Part shown: in pieces, positions 43,074 to 53,958 of the stretch
How positions within the stretch are numbered: the stretch's first letter is position 1
Layout: every line of letters begins with the position of its first letter
NCBI GenBank assembly: GCA_030704615.1
Contig: CM060733.1
Coordinates: 68,572,001-68,636,000 of the forward strand
DNA from: Takakia lepidozioides
Lineage: Eukaryota; Streptophyta; Takakiopsida; Takakiales; Takakiaceae
DNA length: 64,000 nucleotides
Direction: 5' to 3'
Notes under the pieces: model-generated
What the model saw: only the letters and a program-made list of their open reading frames with translations
Told to the model about the DNA's origin: nothing
Databases searched by the model: none
Translations under genes and position numbers: made by a program

Positions 43074-46000
43074 TCAATAGTCAAGTTCATCCTCAACCTC
43101 TTCAGGAAATGTAGGGACTACAAAGAAAGGCATATCTACCTGTACAGAAGGTGCATTGCCGCTTTGTCCGCATTCGGCTGGTCGGTGAACTCGTGGCTCC
43201 GGCGGGCATGGGGTATCTCTCGAAAAAATAGGTCGGTTTTGTAGAGCAGAAAGTACCTCGTCACATAGTCGCATAGGCTCTCTGCTTCAACAGAAATTTC
43301 CAGCTTGAACTGATGTGCTTGTGTGTCAAGCTGCTCTTGTGCATTCGTCATCACCTATGAAGATTCTCCATCAGACCGTTTTCCTCAAAAAAACCAATAA
43401 ATCCACCCGATACAAGCGTAGAAGCGCCAAATGAAGCATGGGAAAGTACCTGAAACCACCACGTCATGCGGTTCATCCACATGTCGAATGTGGGGTCAGA
43501 CAGTTTGTTTGGTTTGGGGAAGCTCCACATGTCCCTTGTACTTTGGGAACCATTCCAGATTTGGAGCCACCGGGTCTGTCCAACCACCCAGCATATTAGT
43601 AAGCGCCAAACACCACAAAAAAGAATTGTTGCCACGGCAATTTGGTTAAGAATGTATAACCTTTTTTGTTGCATCCACACAGGATGTGGCTAGACATGCA
43701 GCTTCTCCAATGTCATCGTGGGCTTCAGAGCGCGGGAGTAGTACTTCCCCACCTCCACCAGAAAGTCGGCACCAAGGGCAGGATCAGCTATGGCCACGTA
43801 CTTTACCATCCGCAACTTGTACTTGATGCGGGCCTTCGCCTCCGTAGCTTTGAGATACGATTCCAGTGCCGGGAGGGTTAGTTTCTTCTCCTCTGACTCC
43901 ATGTAGAACCTCCGCGCATGTGCCAAATCCTGCTGAATTTTCGTTTGTCAAGAATGCGCACATAAGATTAGAAATCCTGGTCAACACTTTTTCTTCTATT
44001 TGGGGAGGAGAGACAGATTAGCTCAACAAAACAGTTAGGAGCTTTACGCGAAATATATAGTCCACCATGGCGTCCATGCTCAGCCTATACCAGGTTCTGT
44101 CTGCTTTTGCCTCCGACTTGCGCAGGAGACTGAGCGAATTGGCAAACTCTTGCACCCCCTGCTTCCCGACATCCTTCACTCGGAAGAGCATGTGGGACAA
44201 GTTGGTGGCAATGAAGGCATTCTCAGTCATCCTGCAATGCCACATTTCCATTAAACAATACTGAAATGAGAATTTGCAACAAATATGACGATTGGCAATG
44301 AAATGACTGTTTCAAATTCAAAGTTCCAAAGCAAGAGGCATTTAACTTACGAGTTGATGTCTGCCATTGCAGCTTTGAGAAGACTGCGATCTTTGGGCCC
44401 CGCAACCTTCAGCACAACACACTCCATGGCGAAATGCCAATCCAGGTCGTTGGGGTGGGCTTGGGCTATGTGCTCCATCCATGCCAAGAGGCGATGATTG
44501 CCGTCCCACACGTAAAACATCTTTCCGGACAAGTGCTGGAAAAGTGGATCAGTAGCAATCAATCTCTCAAACTCCTCATTTCGCCTTTGCCAATGGGGAC
44601 CCCATTTGTCCACCTCATCGGAAGTGTGGGCACGAGAAGCTCCGTGGTCATTCTCAATGGAAACGTAAAACACGGCAGACCCCATTCGATATCCCTCCCG
44701 GAAAGAGAATTTCAGCTTGTCGATATTGCCTAGGAGTGCATGTCTCACCACCTGCAATGATACCAAGCGGCAAAAGGGAATCCGAAGCTTGGCCGTGTAC
44801 ACCATGCCCCCAGGACCCTGCCATTGTTGCTGTGGGTTGCCTCCAACATCTTGGCAGCGGCCAACTTCATATCCACCTCCGACATGACGTCTGTTGCAGG
44901 AAGGTTCTCCGGCATCCCACCAAGACCGCCAAATCCAGTCTATATGCTGCGGGTTTGGGGCCTGGGGATGTCCGGGAGGATGTCATACTGGTCAGAAAGC
45001 TCCCTCTCGTCGTCCTCAACATGGTCAACCACCGGCGGAAGCACCTCGAGCACTCTCCCCGTCCCTACTGCCCTCTCCCCGGCTTCACCTCATACTCCCA
45101 CAATCCGTGTTGTTTGTGGTGTTCTTTCCCCTCCTCCAGCCTCCACCGTATGGGTAATTGCGGGGGCTGCTCTCACCTGCGATGGTGTAACCGGTAAGGA
45201 TGCAGCCGGTGTGTTACTGCCTGTTTTTGGTGTCTTGGAGGGATCCACCGTCTTGTGCGTCCCTCGCTTACATGGGCATCTGTCATTTGGACACCCCTGG
45301 TCTCTTCAGTGGCCTTTTCTCTTGCCTCCTGGCTAGCCTTCTGTCTCGCTTGTTCCTTTGCCCTCTCCTTTGCCCTCTCACGGGCCTTCTGTTTCTTACT
45401 AGGGGTAGCAGCAGGGGAGGCCTCCAGGACGACCACCTTTGATTGAGGCGAACTGACACCCTCACGCGCCCTGTTCACTCCCCCCTCCGCAGCCTGTGAC
45501 GGCTCTCTCGCCGGGGATTGCATGTCCTTGGCTTTTTTCTTCTTCTTTGCGTGGGCGGGCCCTACTACATGTGCATCAGCTTCCTCCATTGGCGGATCTG
45601 TTGTCCTCATCCGACGCCCTTCATCTGCCATGCCGCCTGCACCAACCTCCCGAATGCCTATTCTGGCGTACTCTCGCTGCAGGTCCTCCCGTCCACCAAC
45701 AAAAGGAGCAAGATTTTGTTTGCCCTCCCGCCCCAACTTGGGCGATCCAAACATGCGAAGCACCAGGTTTGACGTGTGCTGCCGACGACTGTCCGACTGC
45801 GCTTGATGACTAGCGGCTTTTGGAGTGACTGCTCGAGCAGTTGGAGCTGTCAATGATACCACCACCGTGTCGCGCTCGTCTTCACTCTGTCATCCCCAAC
45901 AATCGTGAGAACCACCATCGCAATGAAATGGAAGCAACAAATGAGCCACAATCATGGAGTGGCATGGAACAACAATGAAAACAAACCCAAGCAATGGCTA

Positions 46001-46347
46001 ACAATCACTTGCAGAAGCAGCAGAATAATGCCAAAACAAACAAAACAAAGCGAAGAAGACCGCACATGTTACATAAAGCAAAAGAAGTAGGGGCTTGCCT
46101 GAGAGTGCTCGGCTTCAGTTGGTGTGGGCTGTGAGCAAGACAAGGGGATCTCTTGCTGGAGCTTCAGTTTGGCCATGCGAGACGTTGGACGCCGCCCGTA
46201 GTACAAAGGCTTCAGTTTGCGCCGTGGTTTGGATGTGGGGTTTCTCTCAGGAGAGCCACGCCCTTCTCCACGCGGCATAAGTCCGAGTAAAAGAAAAAAT
46301 CTCCCGCAGAATGCGTGCGTACAGGCCTCGAATGGAACTTCATCCAC
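43074..46347 (-). CDS. Multi-exon gene with a ParB/sulfiredoxin-like motif, inside a dyad-bounded unit
   Basis: I infer a spliced minus-strand gene. Exon A (46347-46090) has Arg/Lys-rich MPRGEGRGSPERN. Exon B (about 45890-45200) starts after an acceptor GATGACAG and is highly charged, with a nuclear-type run KKKKKAKD and an Ala/Lys/Glu helix (KARERAKERAKEQARQKASQ). Exon C (about 44860-44350) carries VWDGNHRLLAWMEHI, the G-x-HR-x-x-A signature of ParB/sulfiredoxin folds, and ends at donor GTAAGT. Exon D (44241-44049) starts after TTGCAG and ends at donor GTAAAG. Exon E (43932-43692) starts after TTCAGCAG. More coding-like frames follow (43680-43136, WNRMTWWFQ-like). Function unknown; the motif alone does not tell nuclease, NTPase or kinase activity. 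Reading frame is kept across the C-D and D-E joins. Confidence 0.55.
44347..44870 (-). CDS. Exon with the ParB-like motif
   Basis: This exon reads GGNPQQQWQGPGGMVYTAKL, KLRIPFCRLVSLQVVRHALL, FREGYRMGSAVFYVSIENDH, then HLSGKMFYVWDGNHRLLAWM and DLDWHFAMECVVLKVAG. The DGNHRLLAW box is at about 44505-44480. In ParB-like proteins this box binds nucleotide phosphates. It ends at AACTC followed by GTAAGT (donor at about 44350); joining to GATGACTGAG of the next exon keeps the frame. Confidence 0.6.
45900..46089 (-). other. Probable first intron of the ParB-like gene
   Basis: Between the Arg-rich first exon, which ends near CACTCTCAG at about 46099, and the acceptor GATGACAG at about 45892. The donor would be GC rather than GT (CAG followed by GCAAGC), a minor but known class. 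The interval is rich in A and T relative to the exons. Confidence 0.35.
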
Positions 46348-46534
46348 CCATCACATCAGGTATCGAAGGCGTATCCGGGAAGCAAGCGCGGAATCCATGT
46401 GGAACGTCCGGTTCAAAACCGACGGCGGATGACATTTAATGCGCAACTGCGCCCTTAAAATGTCATAGGTATGGAGGTCGGCCACAGGCGCCACCTGGCC
46501 CACCCTCCCCTCGAGACTTCGTCATTCGCCCGCT
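46348..46534 (-). promoter_or_regulatory. Upstream region of the ParB-like gene
   Basis: Between the first candidate start and the dyad array. A CGCAACTGCGC-type word lies near 46440 and a TGACATTTAATG/CATAGG stretch near 46428-46470. No TATA box could be fixed. I call it the likely promoter only by position. Confidence 0.25.
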
Positions 46535-46715
46535 GGATGGAAAAAATGGCGCCGAATTTCCATCCAGCGGATGAAGCAGGACGCAACATGGCCCTCCCTC
46601 CGCCCGAGACGTTCTCATCCAGAAGCCGCCGGATGAAAAATCGGCGCCGAATTTCCATCCTGCAGGTAAGTCGGTCCACCTCATGGATGGAAAACCGGCA
46701 CCGAATTTGTCTCTA
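46535..46715. repeat. GGCGCC dyad array 2, left half (three copies)
   Basis: Dyads at 46535-46565, 46631-46660 and about 46685-46712. The first two are 96 bases apart. Each is flanked by GGATG and CATCC arms with a central GGCGCCGAATTTCC. This orientation is opposite to the copies at 46861-47261. It is next to the 5' end of the ParB-like gene. Confidence 0.85.
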
Positions 46716-46860
46716 GCGGACGACATTGGTGGGAAAAACGTGCCATAAAGTGGCCTGTAGGCAAGAAACTCTAAGTTTAGTGTCTGATTAGACAAAAAAA
46801 TGCAAAAAACTTGATGCAACGACTGAAAATTGTTGATGAAGGGTCGATACGGGCGTCTGT

Positions 46861-47261
46861 GGATGGATATTCGGCGCCGTTTTTCCATCCTGCAGATGAT
46901 CTCTGTCACCTCTCCCCCCAAGACAACTTCATCCGTGCGGCCTCGGATGGAAATTCGGCACCGTTTTTCCATCCAGGGGATGTTCTCTGACGGCCAGGGG
47001 TTGGCCTCTCCTCCCGAGACGACTTCATCCGACCGGCCTCGGATGGAAATTCGGCGCCGTTTTTGCATCCGGGGGATGTTCTCTGTCGGCCAGGTGTCGG
47101 CCTCTCCCCCCGAGACGACTTCATCCAACCGGCCTCGGATGGAAATTCGGCGCCGTTTTCCATCGGGGGATGTTCTCTGGCGGCCAGGTGTCGGCCTCTC
47201 CCCCCCGAGATGACTTCATCCGACCGGCCTTGGATGGAAATTTGGCGCCGTTTTTCCATCC
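46861..47261. repeat. GGCGCC dyad array 2, right half: five copies at ~96-base period
   Basis: Dyads of 28-30 bases at 46861, 46945, 47041, 47137 and 47232. Arms are GGATGGAAA and TTTCCATCC around TTCGGCGCCG. The DNA between them is also repeated (GATGTTCTCTG, GGCCAGGTGTCGGCCTCTCC, GAGACGACTTCATCC). It is therefore a tandem array whose unit contains one near-perfect palindrome. It borders the 3' end of the truncated transposase gene. Confidence 0.9.
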
Positions 47262-47399
47262 GGGGGATGTTCTCTGGCAGGCACGTGGGGCCGTCACCCT
47301 CCGATTGGACGTCATGTCGAAGTAAATTCTGTGCCTCATTCCTGGGTACGGTTATATTAAATGCTGCTCTTTTTCTTTGCCACTTGCCCGACCTTCGCT

Positions 47400-48435
47400 C
47401 GTGACCCACGCGTTTCAAACCGAGACAGCAACAACACTTCCTCGCTCCGAGCTCCTCTCACTTCAACTTCCCCACACTCCCCTTCCCTGCGCACCCTCTC
47501 TGCTTCCTGGCAGCCCTTTCAATAGTCGGCGATGGCATTCCGGGATCCCAGCAACTGCCCAAACAAGCATCTCACCCCGTGGGACTTCTCGCCCAAGTCA
47601 GGGGATATTTTCATATACCTGCAGGATTGGATTGACCACTCTCAGCAGAGGAGGGTGCACCTGTCCGCTCTTGAGTACCTTCCTGGCTTCCACGATCAGC
47701 CTCGCTGTCCAATCTGTCTCATTCCTGTGACCTCTAGATTTAAAGACGAGCATCTTCATGCTGGTGGTTTTGGTGACGCACCAAGGATGACCGTCATGTT
47801 TCCTATCCATATCTGTCAACATTCCGGACGCCCTCGAATAGTCTGTTCGAGGAGGGAACTCAAAGAAGATATTACCGTCGACGTCTGCGGGAAGGCATGT
47901 AACGGATTTAATTGCAAACTTGCTGTAGTCCAGCCCGACCAACTCCGAGCAGTGTCCCTCCATGTGAAGCCCTCGTAGAATTTCAAGAATGGATCGAATT
48001 GCTGAGCTCGTGCTGGGAATATGACTCCCTCGTCCGCTGATGTCCATTGAGGACTTGCCTGATCTCCAGGATGATCTTGGAACTTCCATGACCTCGTCTG
48101 AGTCGGACAGGTTGTGAACAACCCGGTTCTCGCTCGTCTTCATTGATGGGGTCGGCTCTGGATTTACTTCGTTGCAGACTTCTCTCTTTGAGGTACCCAC
48201 TCTCTGATTCGCGGATTGTTTCTTGGAAGGCGCCAGGATAGAAGGCGCATTTGGCGGGCAAATGAAGTCCCCAACAGCCCCGTATATGACGTTGTCCGAT
48301 GGTGGAACTCACCATTCCCTGCCGTTGCCGAAATCATCGTGGAGCACAACAATACTTTCGACTACAACTCCGTTTGAATCCTTCATTTCCTCCTCCAAAA
48401 ATACCTACCCCAGTTTCAGGTGGTATCGAACGTAG
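47400..48435 (-). pseudogene. Transposase-like gene, N-terminal part (copy 2)
   Basis: Minus-strand pieces match the copy at 62564-63172: EWWVPPSDNVIYGAVG (about 48310), KREVCNEVNPEP (about 48190), LPADVDGNIFFEFPP (about 47880), ASGMLTDMDRKHDGHPWCVT (about 47800-47830) and RNETDWT (about 47740). After RNETDWT the two diverge, possibly at a splice site. The zinc-binding and catalytic parts seen in the other copy are absent here. The plus-strand frame 47532-47978 is its shadow. Confidence 0.6.
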
Positions 48436-49345
48436 AGATATTTCTCCATCACCCGGCAGATCTCCCCTCTGCACGGAAATGTAGCTCTATGCTCGTGAGG
48501 AGGGCAGTACACTATAGCGCTCGGGTTTTCTGCCATGGGAGATGTGCACACAAGACTGCCAGGACGACGTTCGGGCAAGCGCCCTGGGAGAAGGAGGATG
48601 CAACGAGGGGAAGGAATGTAGGGCCGATTTTTCCGAGCGACGAAGCCTATTCACGAATCCGGGGAGCCCACTCTCCCAAAAATCCACTGTCAGAGTGTTA
48701 ATGAACGTTGTCTCCGGAATGCGGCCCATGGCCTTTGCGCAATAACTGCCAACGGTATGCAGTCAGAAGGTATATGACCTGTGCAGATGCGCTGCGCAAA
48801 CCAAAAGCGTGCAAGCACCTTCCCCATGGACAGAGGGAACTGACAGAGGTGACATTTCAGTGGGTCTGATTGCAACAAAATGCAACATTGCGCAAAAAGT
48901 GGAACTTTGGTTCAAAGGAGACATTTTTATCAATGATGAACTGTGACAAGTATGCATGCCCTCACAAGCCGAGGGAAGCCAAAAGTATGCATGCTATCCA
49001 TGCTCAGGTAAGTTGGGAATTTTCTCCCATGTTGCACTATTCTCACTAAGAAGCTGGAACCTCGATTGACCTCTCCACAAGCTCATGAGTGACAGGGTGT
49101 CGGTAGGTGAAGACAATGGATGCAGCCCGTTCTCTTTTGGTGTAGTGGACAACGGTGTCATGTCCTCCGATATATGCACCATCATAAATCGAGATCTTTG
49201 CTGTGGAGACTCTGTGTCCATAGGACTCATCCTCGTAGCTTATGAGAATGTCCCCATACACTGTTTACGATGGAATCCTCTCTGGCATGTACGTACACCC
49301 AATGCAATCCTCGTAGGCCCATTGGCAGCACCTCCAATGCCCTAT
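48436..49345 (-). pseudogene. 5' part of the copy-2 transposase unit, cut by chromovirus C
   Basis: The minus strand holds GRIPETTFINTLTVDFWESG and LPGFVNRLRRSEK (48729-48600), and farther upstream a separate protein-like frame 49251-49046: YGDILISYEDESYGHRVSTA, then GGHDTVVHYTKRERAASIVF. Neither is recognised. Sequence of the chromovirus starts at about 49346, so the unit is truncated there. Confidence 0.4.
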
Positions 49346-49464
49346 CGGGCTCACCAGGATCATCATCTTTTGGGCCATTCCACTTTCGTTTTGGCTTGCC
49401 CGACCCCATGATGAGGCCAATCCCAAGGACGATTGCGTACTGAACTCTAGGCTCTGATACCAAG
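49346..49464 (-). mobile_element. Truncated second chromovirus copy sharing the LTR of C
   Basis: On the minus strand the LTR 50186-49465 is followed by primer site TGGTATCAGAGC (49462-49451), leader, and the gag start MGSGKPKRKWNG. The match to C stops at about 49346. So this LTR has an element on each side: C upstream, and this ~120-base stub downstream. Confidence 0.8.
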
Positions 49465-50186
49465 TGTCGCGCACCTCACTTCAGTAAGCTCCCCCTCAAG
49501 TCATAGTTACTCGCTTGATGCGCGCGCCTAACTCCCCAACCTGGCCGCCGGGCCAACTTGGAGCTCGGCTGCTCACCGGGGCATAACGGTCCCCTTTGAT
49601 CTCCCAAAGAACCCTCCAACGATTTGGAACCAGCGGAATTCCCTTTGGTAGTTGGCAGTCCGGAACAGCTCCCCACTCTTTGGTCGCTTTCCGGCTCGCT
49701 CGCTTACTCACTAGTTTTTGGTCACCAACGGGCTTGCACCGTTCTCGGGGTTACTACTCCCTATATATACTTCTGTAGCTGTCCGCGGGGGTTTCACAAA
49801 CAACCATGCCATTTTATGGCGAACCACCACGAAAACCCTCGACTCCCGGTGATGAGTCGCGGTGAGTCTTGGCACCCACCACGGCCCCTATGGACCGTGA
49901 TGAGTCCCAAGACTCCCCACGACTCCCACCACGAGGTCTCCGCCCCAGGGTGAGTCCTATGCCACCCCCACTAAGTCCCGCTAAGCTACCACCACCCCTT
50001 GTGGAGCCACCCCCACCGCAACCCGGTGTGCGGGGCTCCACCTAGTGAGCGCCTCCGCCTCCTTGAGTGCCTTGGGCACTCAAGGGTGCTTCAGCCCCCC
50101 ATACCTATCGCTGCCACTGCCCCCACCACAGGGGCAGCCCCTCTTGTGTCCCGACCCCCCTGCCCTCAAGGCAAAGGGCCGCGACA
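49465..50186 (-). repeat. Shared LTR: 3' LTR of chromovirus C and 5' LTR of the truncated copy
   Basis: 722 bases, reverse orientation (plus strand begins TGTCGCGC and ends GCCGCGACA). A polypurine tract (plus strand CACCCCTACC) lies at 50187-50200 and a primer site on the other side. Confidence 0.92.
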
Positions 50187-51089
50187 CACACCCCTACCAA
50201 CAGGGAGTCGATGTCCTCATCGGCTTGTCCATTTTGTAGAAACGAACATCCAAGTTGTGGCGTCCCACATCAAGGAGTTTGTTTCCGTACCATGGCGTCC
50301 CATGGCAAAGAACCAAACCCCACACTTGACTCTACTCTCCACTAGCTAGTTCGGCCGACTTCCTCCAAGTCCCGGCCAAGGGTGGAGCCTCTCAAGCTCC
50401 TCCCAGTGCACTCTTCTTGGCCTACTTCAAGGCCAAGGAACGATCCTCCCCGAGGATCGAATCGCCTTACTGCAACAACATTGCTTGCGACGCTCATGAT
50501 GCCGCTTTTGGCATCACCTTGAGCAAGGGTTCACCTCGAACCCTCTTTGACTAGGAAGATAACCTTGAACCAACCGCGCGCCCCAATCACTACAATTGGG
50601 TCCGCCTTGGAATGCTGGCCTGAGGTACGGGAACACGCCGAAGCCGCACTACGACTTCGTCCGAGGCTACACGATTATAGTACGTGAACGGAAGCACGTA
50701 GCTTCCGCGTTAGCCCGCACTACAAGCAACCCCCTCGGTAGCGCAGTTATAGTATGCGCACGCGCCAGGTGCGCACTAGCACGTGAACTCCTAAAGAAGG
50801 CGCAAGTTTCCTTGCCCCTTGGATGGGAGTCACCCGATTTTCGGCACTGCGCAAACACACGATTAACCCAATTTACCTCTCCCACTTTTGTAAGCTAGCA
50901 TGCATTCTACACACTAGCCAACCACACCATGCATCACCATTCCAAACAAAATAGGACGCACAACATTTGGAACCCATTCCTTTATAACAAATTTTTGTAC
51001 AATACAAGTTTTTGCAATCGGATTCCTAAGCTAGCTAAGCCGGGCTAAGCATGCATTTCCTCCCCCACGCTCCAAGGTTGATGTCCCCA

Positions 51090-51590
51090 TCAACGCTTCT
51101 TCCGCTTTTGAGGTCGCCCTTCGAAAACTGCAACCGCCTCGGATGCGTTTCCCATTTCTGAGGCACGCACCCAAGATGCCTCCACATGATGATAGCCCTT
51201 CCATTTGACGAGATACTCCGTTTCTCGGTTCTTGAACCTCCTCGACTTAAGTACTGCCTCCACCTCGTACTCAGGTTCATTTTCATGATCCAACAGCACA
51301 GGTGGCGGACGCAACACTTGATGCCGATTCGGACGCGCTTCATCTTTGAAGTAAGGCTTCAAAAGGGAGACGTGGAATACTGGATGCACCTTGCTGTTTG
51401 CCGGCAGCTCCAATTCCACATCCTCATTCATAACCTTCCGGATGCGAAAGGGTCCCGCATACGGAGGTACAAACTTTGGACTCACTTCCGGAGGTAGTCG
51501 GAAATTCTTGATGTTCAACCAGACCTCCGTGCTGCCTCAAACTTCACTTCCCTCCGCTTCCGATTCGCCTGCCTTTCATACCGTTTCCTA
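51090..51590 (-). pseudogene. Integrase tail and chromodomain of chromovirus C
   Basis: The frame 51518-51090 reads NIKNFRLPPEVSPKFVPPYA, GPFRIRKVMNEDVELELPAN, HPVFHVSLLKPYFKDE, then the chromodomain: YEVEAVLKSRRFKNRETEYL, VKWKGYHHVEASWVRASEM. The aromatic and WKGY residues typical of chromodomains are present. This is the best view in the window of the chromodomain that defines the family. One codon is missing after NEDV. Confidence 0.88.
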
Positions 51591-52369
51591 GCTTTGGCAA
51601 TGTTGTACTTTGCGAGCTTCAACAAACGCTCGCGTTCTTCCAGTACCGCCGCTACTGCCGGTTCCTCAACGTCCTGGGCGGCCCAACTTGTCGGCACCAG
51701 AGGTGCTTTTCCATAGACCAATACGAAAGGGGAAACTCCCGTTGCGGAGTGTTCTGTGTTATTATAACAGAACTCTGCCGCGTCTAAGTGTTCCACCCAG
51801 TCTGTTTGGTCTGCCGACACGTAATTCCGCAAGATCTGCTTCACTACGGAATTCACTCTTTTCTGTTTGGCCGTCGGTCGTAGGTCGGAAGGCGGTGCTC
51901 ATCTTCAGCCTCGTCCCCATCTTCTTCCAAAGTGCCTCCAAAATTTACTCGTAAACTTTGGATCGCGGTCCGAGACAATATCCTTCGGGACTCCATGATG
52001 CTTTAAGACGTGGGCGAAGTAAAGTCGCCCTTCCTGCGCCGTTGCCGTCTCCTTGGTGGGGATGAAATGGCCCATTTTACTGAACCTATCCACCACCACC
52101 ATGATTGCATCGAATCCTTTTGACAGCGGCATAGCAGTCATGAAATCCATCGAGACGCTTTCCCAAGTCCCCTCTGGAATCGGCAAGGGTTGTAACAGCC
52201 CCGCTTGCTTTTTGTACTCGCTCCGGTTTTGTTGGCATGTGGTGCATGTCTTGACATACTCCTCTGCCTCCTCCCTCAGTTTGGGCCAGAAATACTCTTT
52301 CTTCAAGAGTGCCGCAGTGCGCTTGGCTCCGCCGTGGCCCGCAAGCGGGCTATCATGGCATTCTCTCAA
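51515..52369 (-). pseudogene. Integrase of chromovirus C
   Basis: Frame 52369-51905 contains HDSPLAGHGGAKRT and CTTCQQNRSEY (zinc module), SMDFMTAMPLSKGFDAIMVV with the first Asp, and [11 protein letters not shown] with the second. Frame 51856-51515 carries the rest (NSVVKQILRNYVSADQTDW, YGKAPLVPTSWAAQDVEE). A frameshift near 51905 separates them; the catalytic Glu lies in the short interval in another frame. Confidence 0.88.
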
Positions 52370-52373
52370 GAGG

Positions 52374-53958
52374 CTATCTCTGATCCTCCCTTCGGCACGT
52401 AGAGACGCTTTTGCTTATACGGAGCAGTCCATTTTGCAAGTGGAACTGCGATTTAACCCCCATCCTCAAGTCCTGCATCACGGACTTCGCCAGCTCATCC
52501 TTCCGGCAAGCCTTCCGGATCTTCCTTTGGAGCGCCGTCTCGCCCTTGTACACCAACAAGAGCTGCTGCTTTCTACTTAAAGCATCGGCCACCACATTGT
52601 CCCGTCCCGGTTTGTACTGGATATCCACGTCGAACACCGCCAAAGTATCTTGCCACCTAAGTTGTTTTGGGGACAACTTGGGCTGCGTGGCAAAATACTT
52701 CACCGTGACATTGTCCGTGAACACCTTCACTGGGTTGGAACCAACATAGTGGCGCCAAAGCTCAAGACAGTGCACCACCGCCTTCATCTCTTTCTCGTGC
52801 GTCGGCCACCGTCGCTCCACTTCATTCAGTTTCTTACTTTCGTAAGCCACTGGACGTCCATCTTGCATCAGTACACCCCCAATCGCGAAGTCCGACGCAT
52901 CTGTATGAATCTCGAACGGACGATCGAACTCCGGGATTTTCAAGACTGGAGCTTCCGCCATCCGCTGCTTCAATTCAGCAAAAGCTTGGCCACAAAAGGT
53001 GTTCCATGCCCAGACTTGGATTTACACAGAAGGTCTGACAGCGGCCCCGCGATCTTGGCAAAATTTCTCACATACTTCCGGTAATAGGAGGCGAGTCCTA
53101 GGAAGGATCGCACTCCCGGGACCGAAGTCGGAGGCTCCCAGTCCAAGATTGCCCTCACCTTCCTGTCATCCATTCTGATCCCATCCTGTGTAATCACATG
53201 CCCCAGGAACTCCACTTTTGTGACCCCGAATTCGCACTTTGAAGCTTTGGCATACAGCTTCCCTTCCCGCAATTTCTGGAACACCCTTTTGAGGTGCTCC
53301 AGGTGCTCCTCCTTTGTTTTCGAATACACCAAGATGTCGTCGATGTACACGATCACAAAGTCATCCAACCACTCCTGGAAAAGGCTGTTCATCAGCGTGC
53401 TAAAGGTCGCGGGAGCGTTGGTGAGTCCAAAAGGCATCACCAAGAACTCATATGAACCATACCTTGTCCTGCACGCGGTCTTCTCCTCATCTCCTTCCGC
53501 CACTCGAATTTGATGATAGCCGGAGCGCAGATCGATCCGGCTGAAATACTTCGCTCCTGCCAACCGATCGAAAGGTCGTCGATCCTTGGCAAAGGGTACC
53601 GGTTTTTGATAGTCACCTTATTCAAAGCCCTGTAATCGACACACATCCGCAGCGTCCCATCCTTCTTGTCTGCAAATAGCACCGGGGCTCCGTAAGGTGA
53701 CTTACTCGGCCGGATGTACCCCTTTGACATTAGATCTTTGAGCTGAGTCTTCAGCTCGACCAACTCTCTGTGGCTCAACCGGTAGGGCGCCTTGGCAGGC
53801 GGTTCCGATCCGGTATCACCTCAATCTTGTGGTCAACTCCTCTTCGCGGTGGCAAGCCGCTTGGTAAATCCTCCGGCATCACATCCTGGTATTTCTCCAA
53901 AATCCCCTTGATCCAATCTGGGCTCGGCTCCCCATCGCCTTCTCCTTCACTTCTCTAA
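52374..53958 (-). pseudogene. Reverse transcriptase and RNase H of chromovirus C
   Basis: Frame 53778-53437 holds the RT fingers ([20 protein letters not shown]). After one lost base near 53567, frame 53563-52970 carries [13 protein letters not shown], the YIDD box (about 53349-53338) and [15 protein letters not shown]. Frame 52973-52374 is RNase [41 protein letters not shown] and [13 protein letters not shown]. Confidence 0.9.

Noticed and set aside
43136-43354. Small minus frames at the 3' end of the ParB-like unit as separate genes
   Set aside because: They are more simply later exons or 3' sequence of the same gene; no separate start or promoter is visible.
45200-45813. Plus-strand frames opposite the charged exon of the ParB-like gene
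   Set aside because: They are Cys/Leu/Ser-rich shadows of the Lys/Ala/Glu-rich exon on the minus strand, with no splice or start support.
46861-47261. Regular dyad array as a CRISPR array
   Set aside because: The units are 96 bases with repeated spacers, lie in a eukaryotic intron-containing region, and have no cas genes.
47532-47978. Plus-strand 148-residue frame as a gene
   Set aside because: It is antisense to the frame that matches transposase copy 3 (ASGMLTDMDRKHDGHPWCVT), so the minus strand is the coding one.
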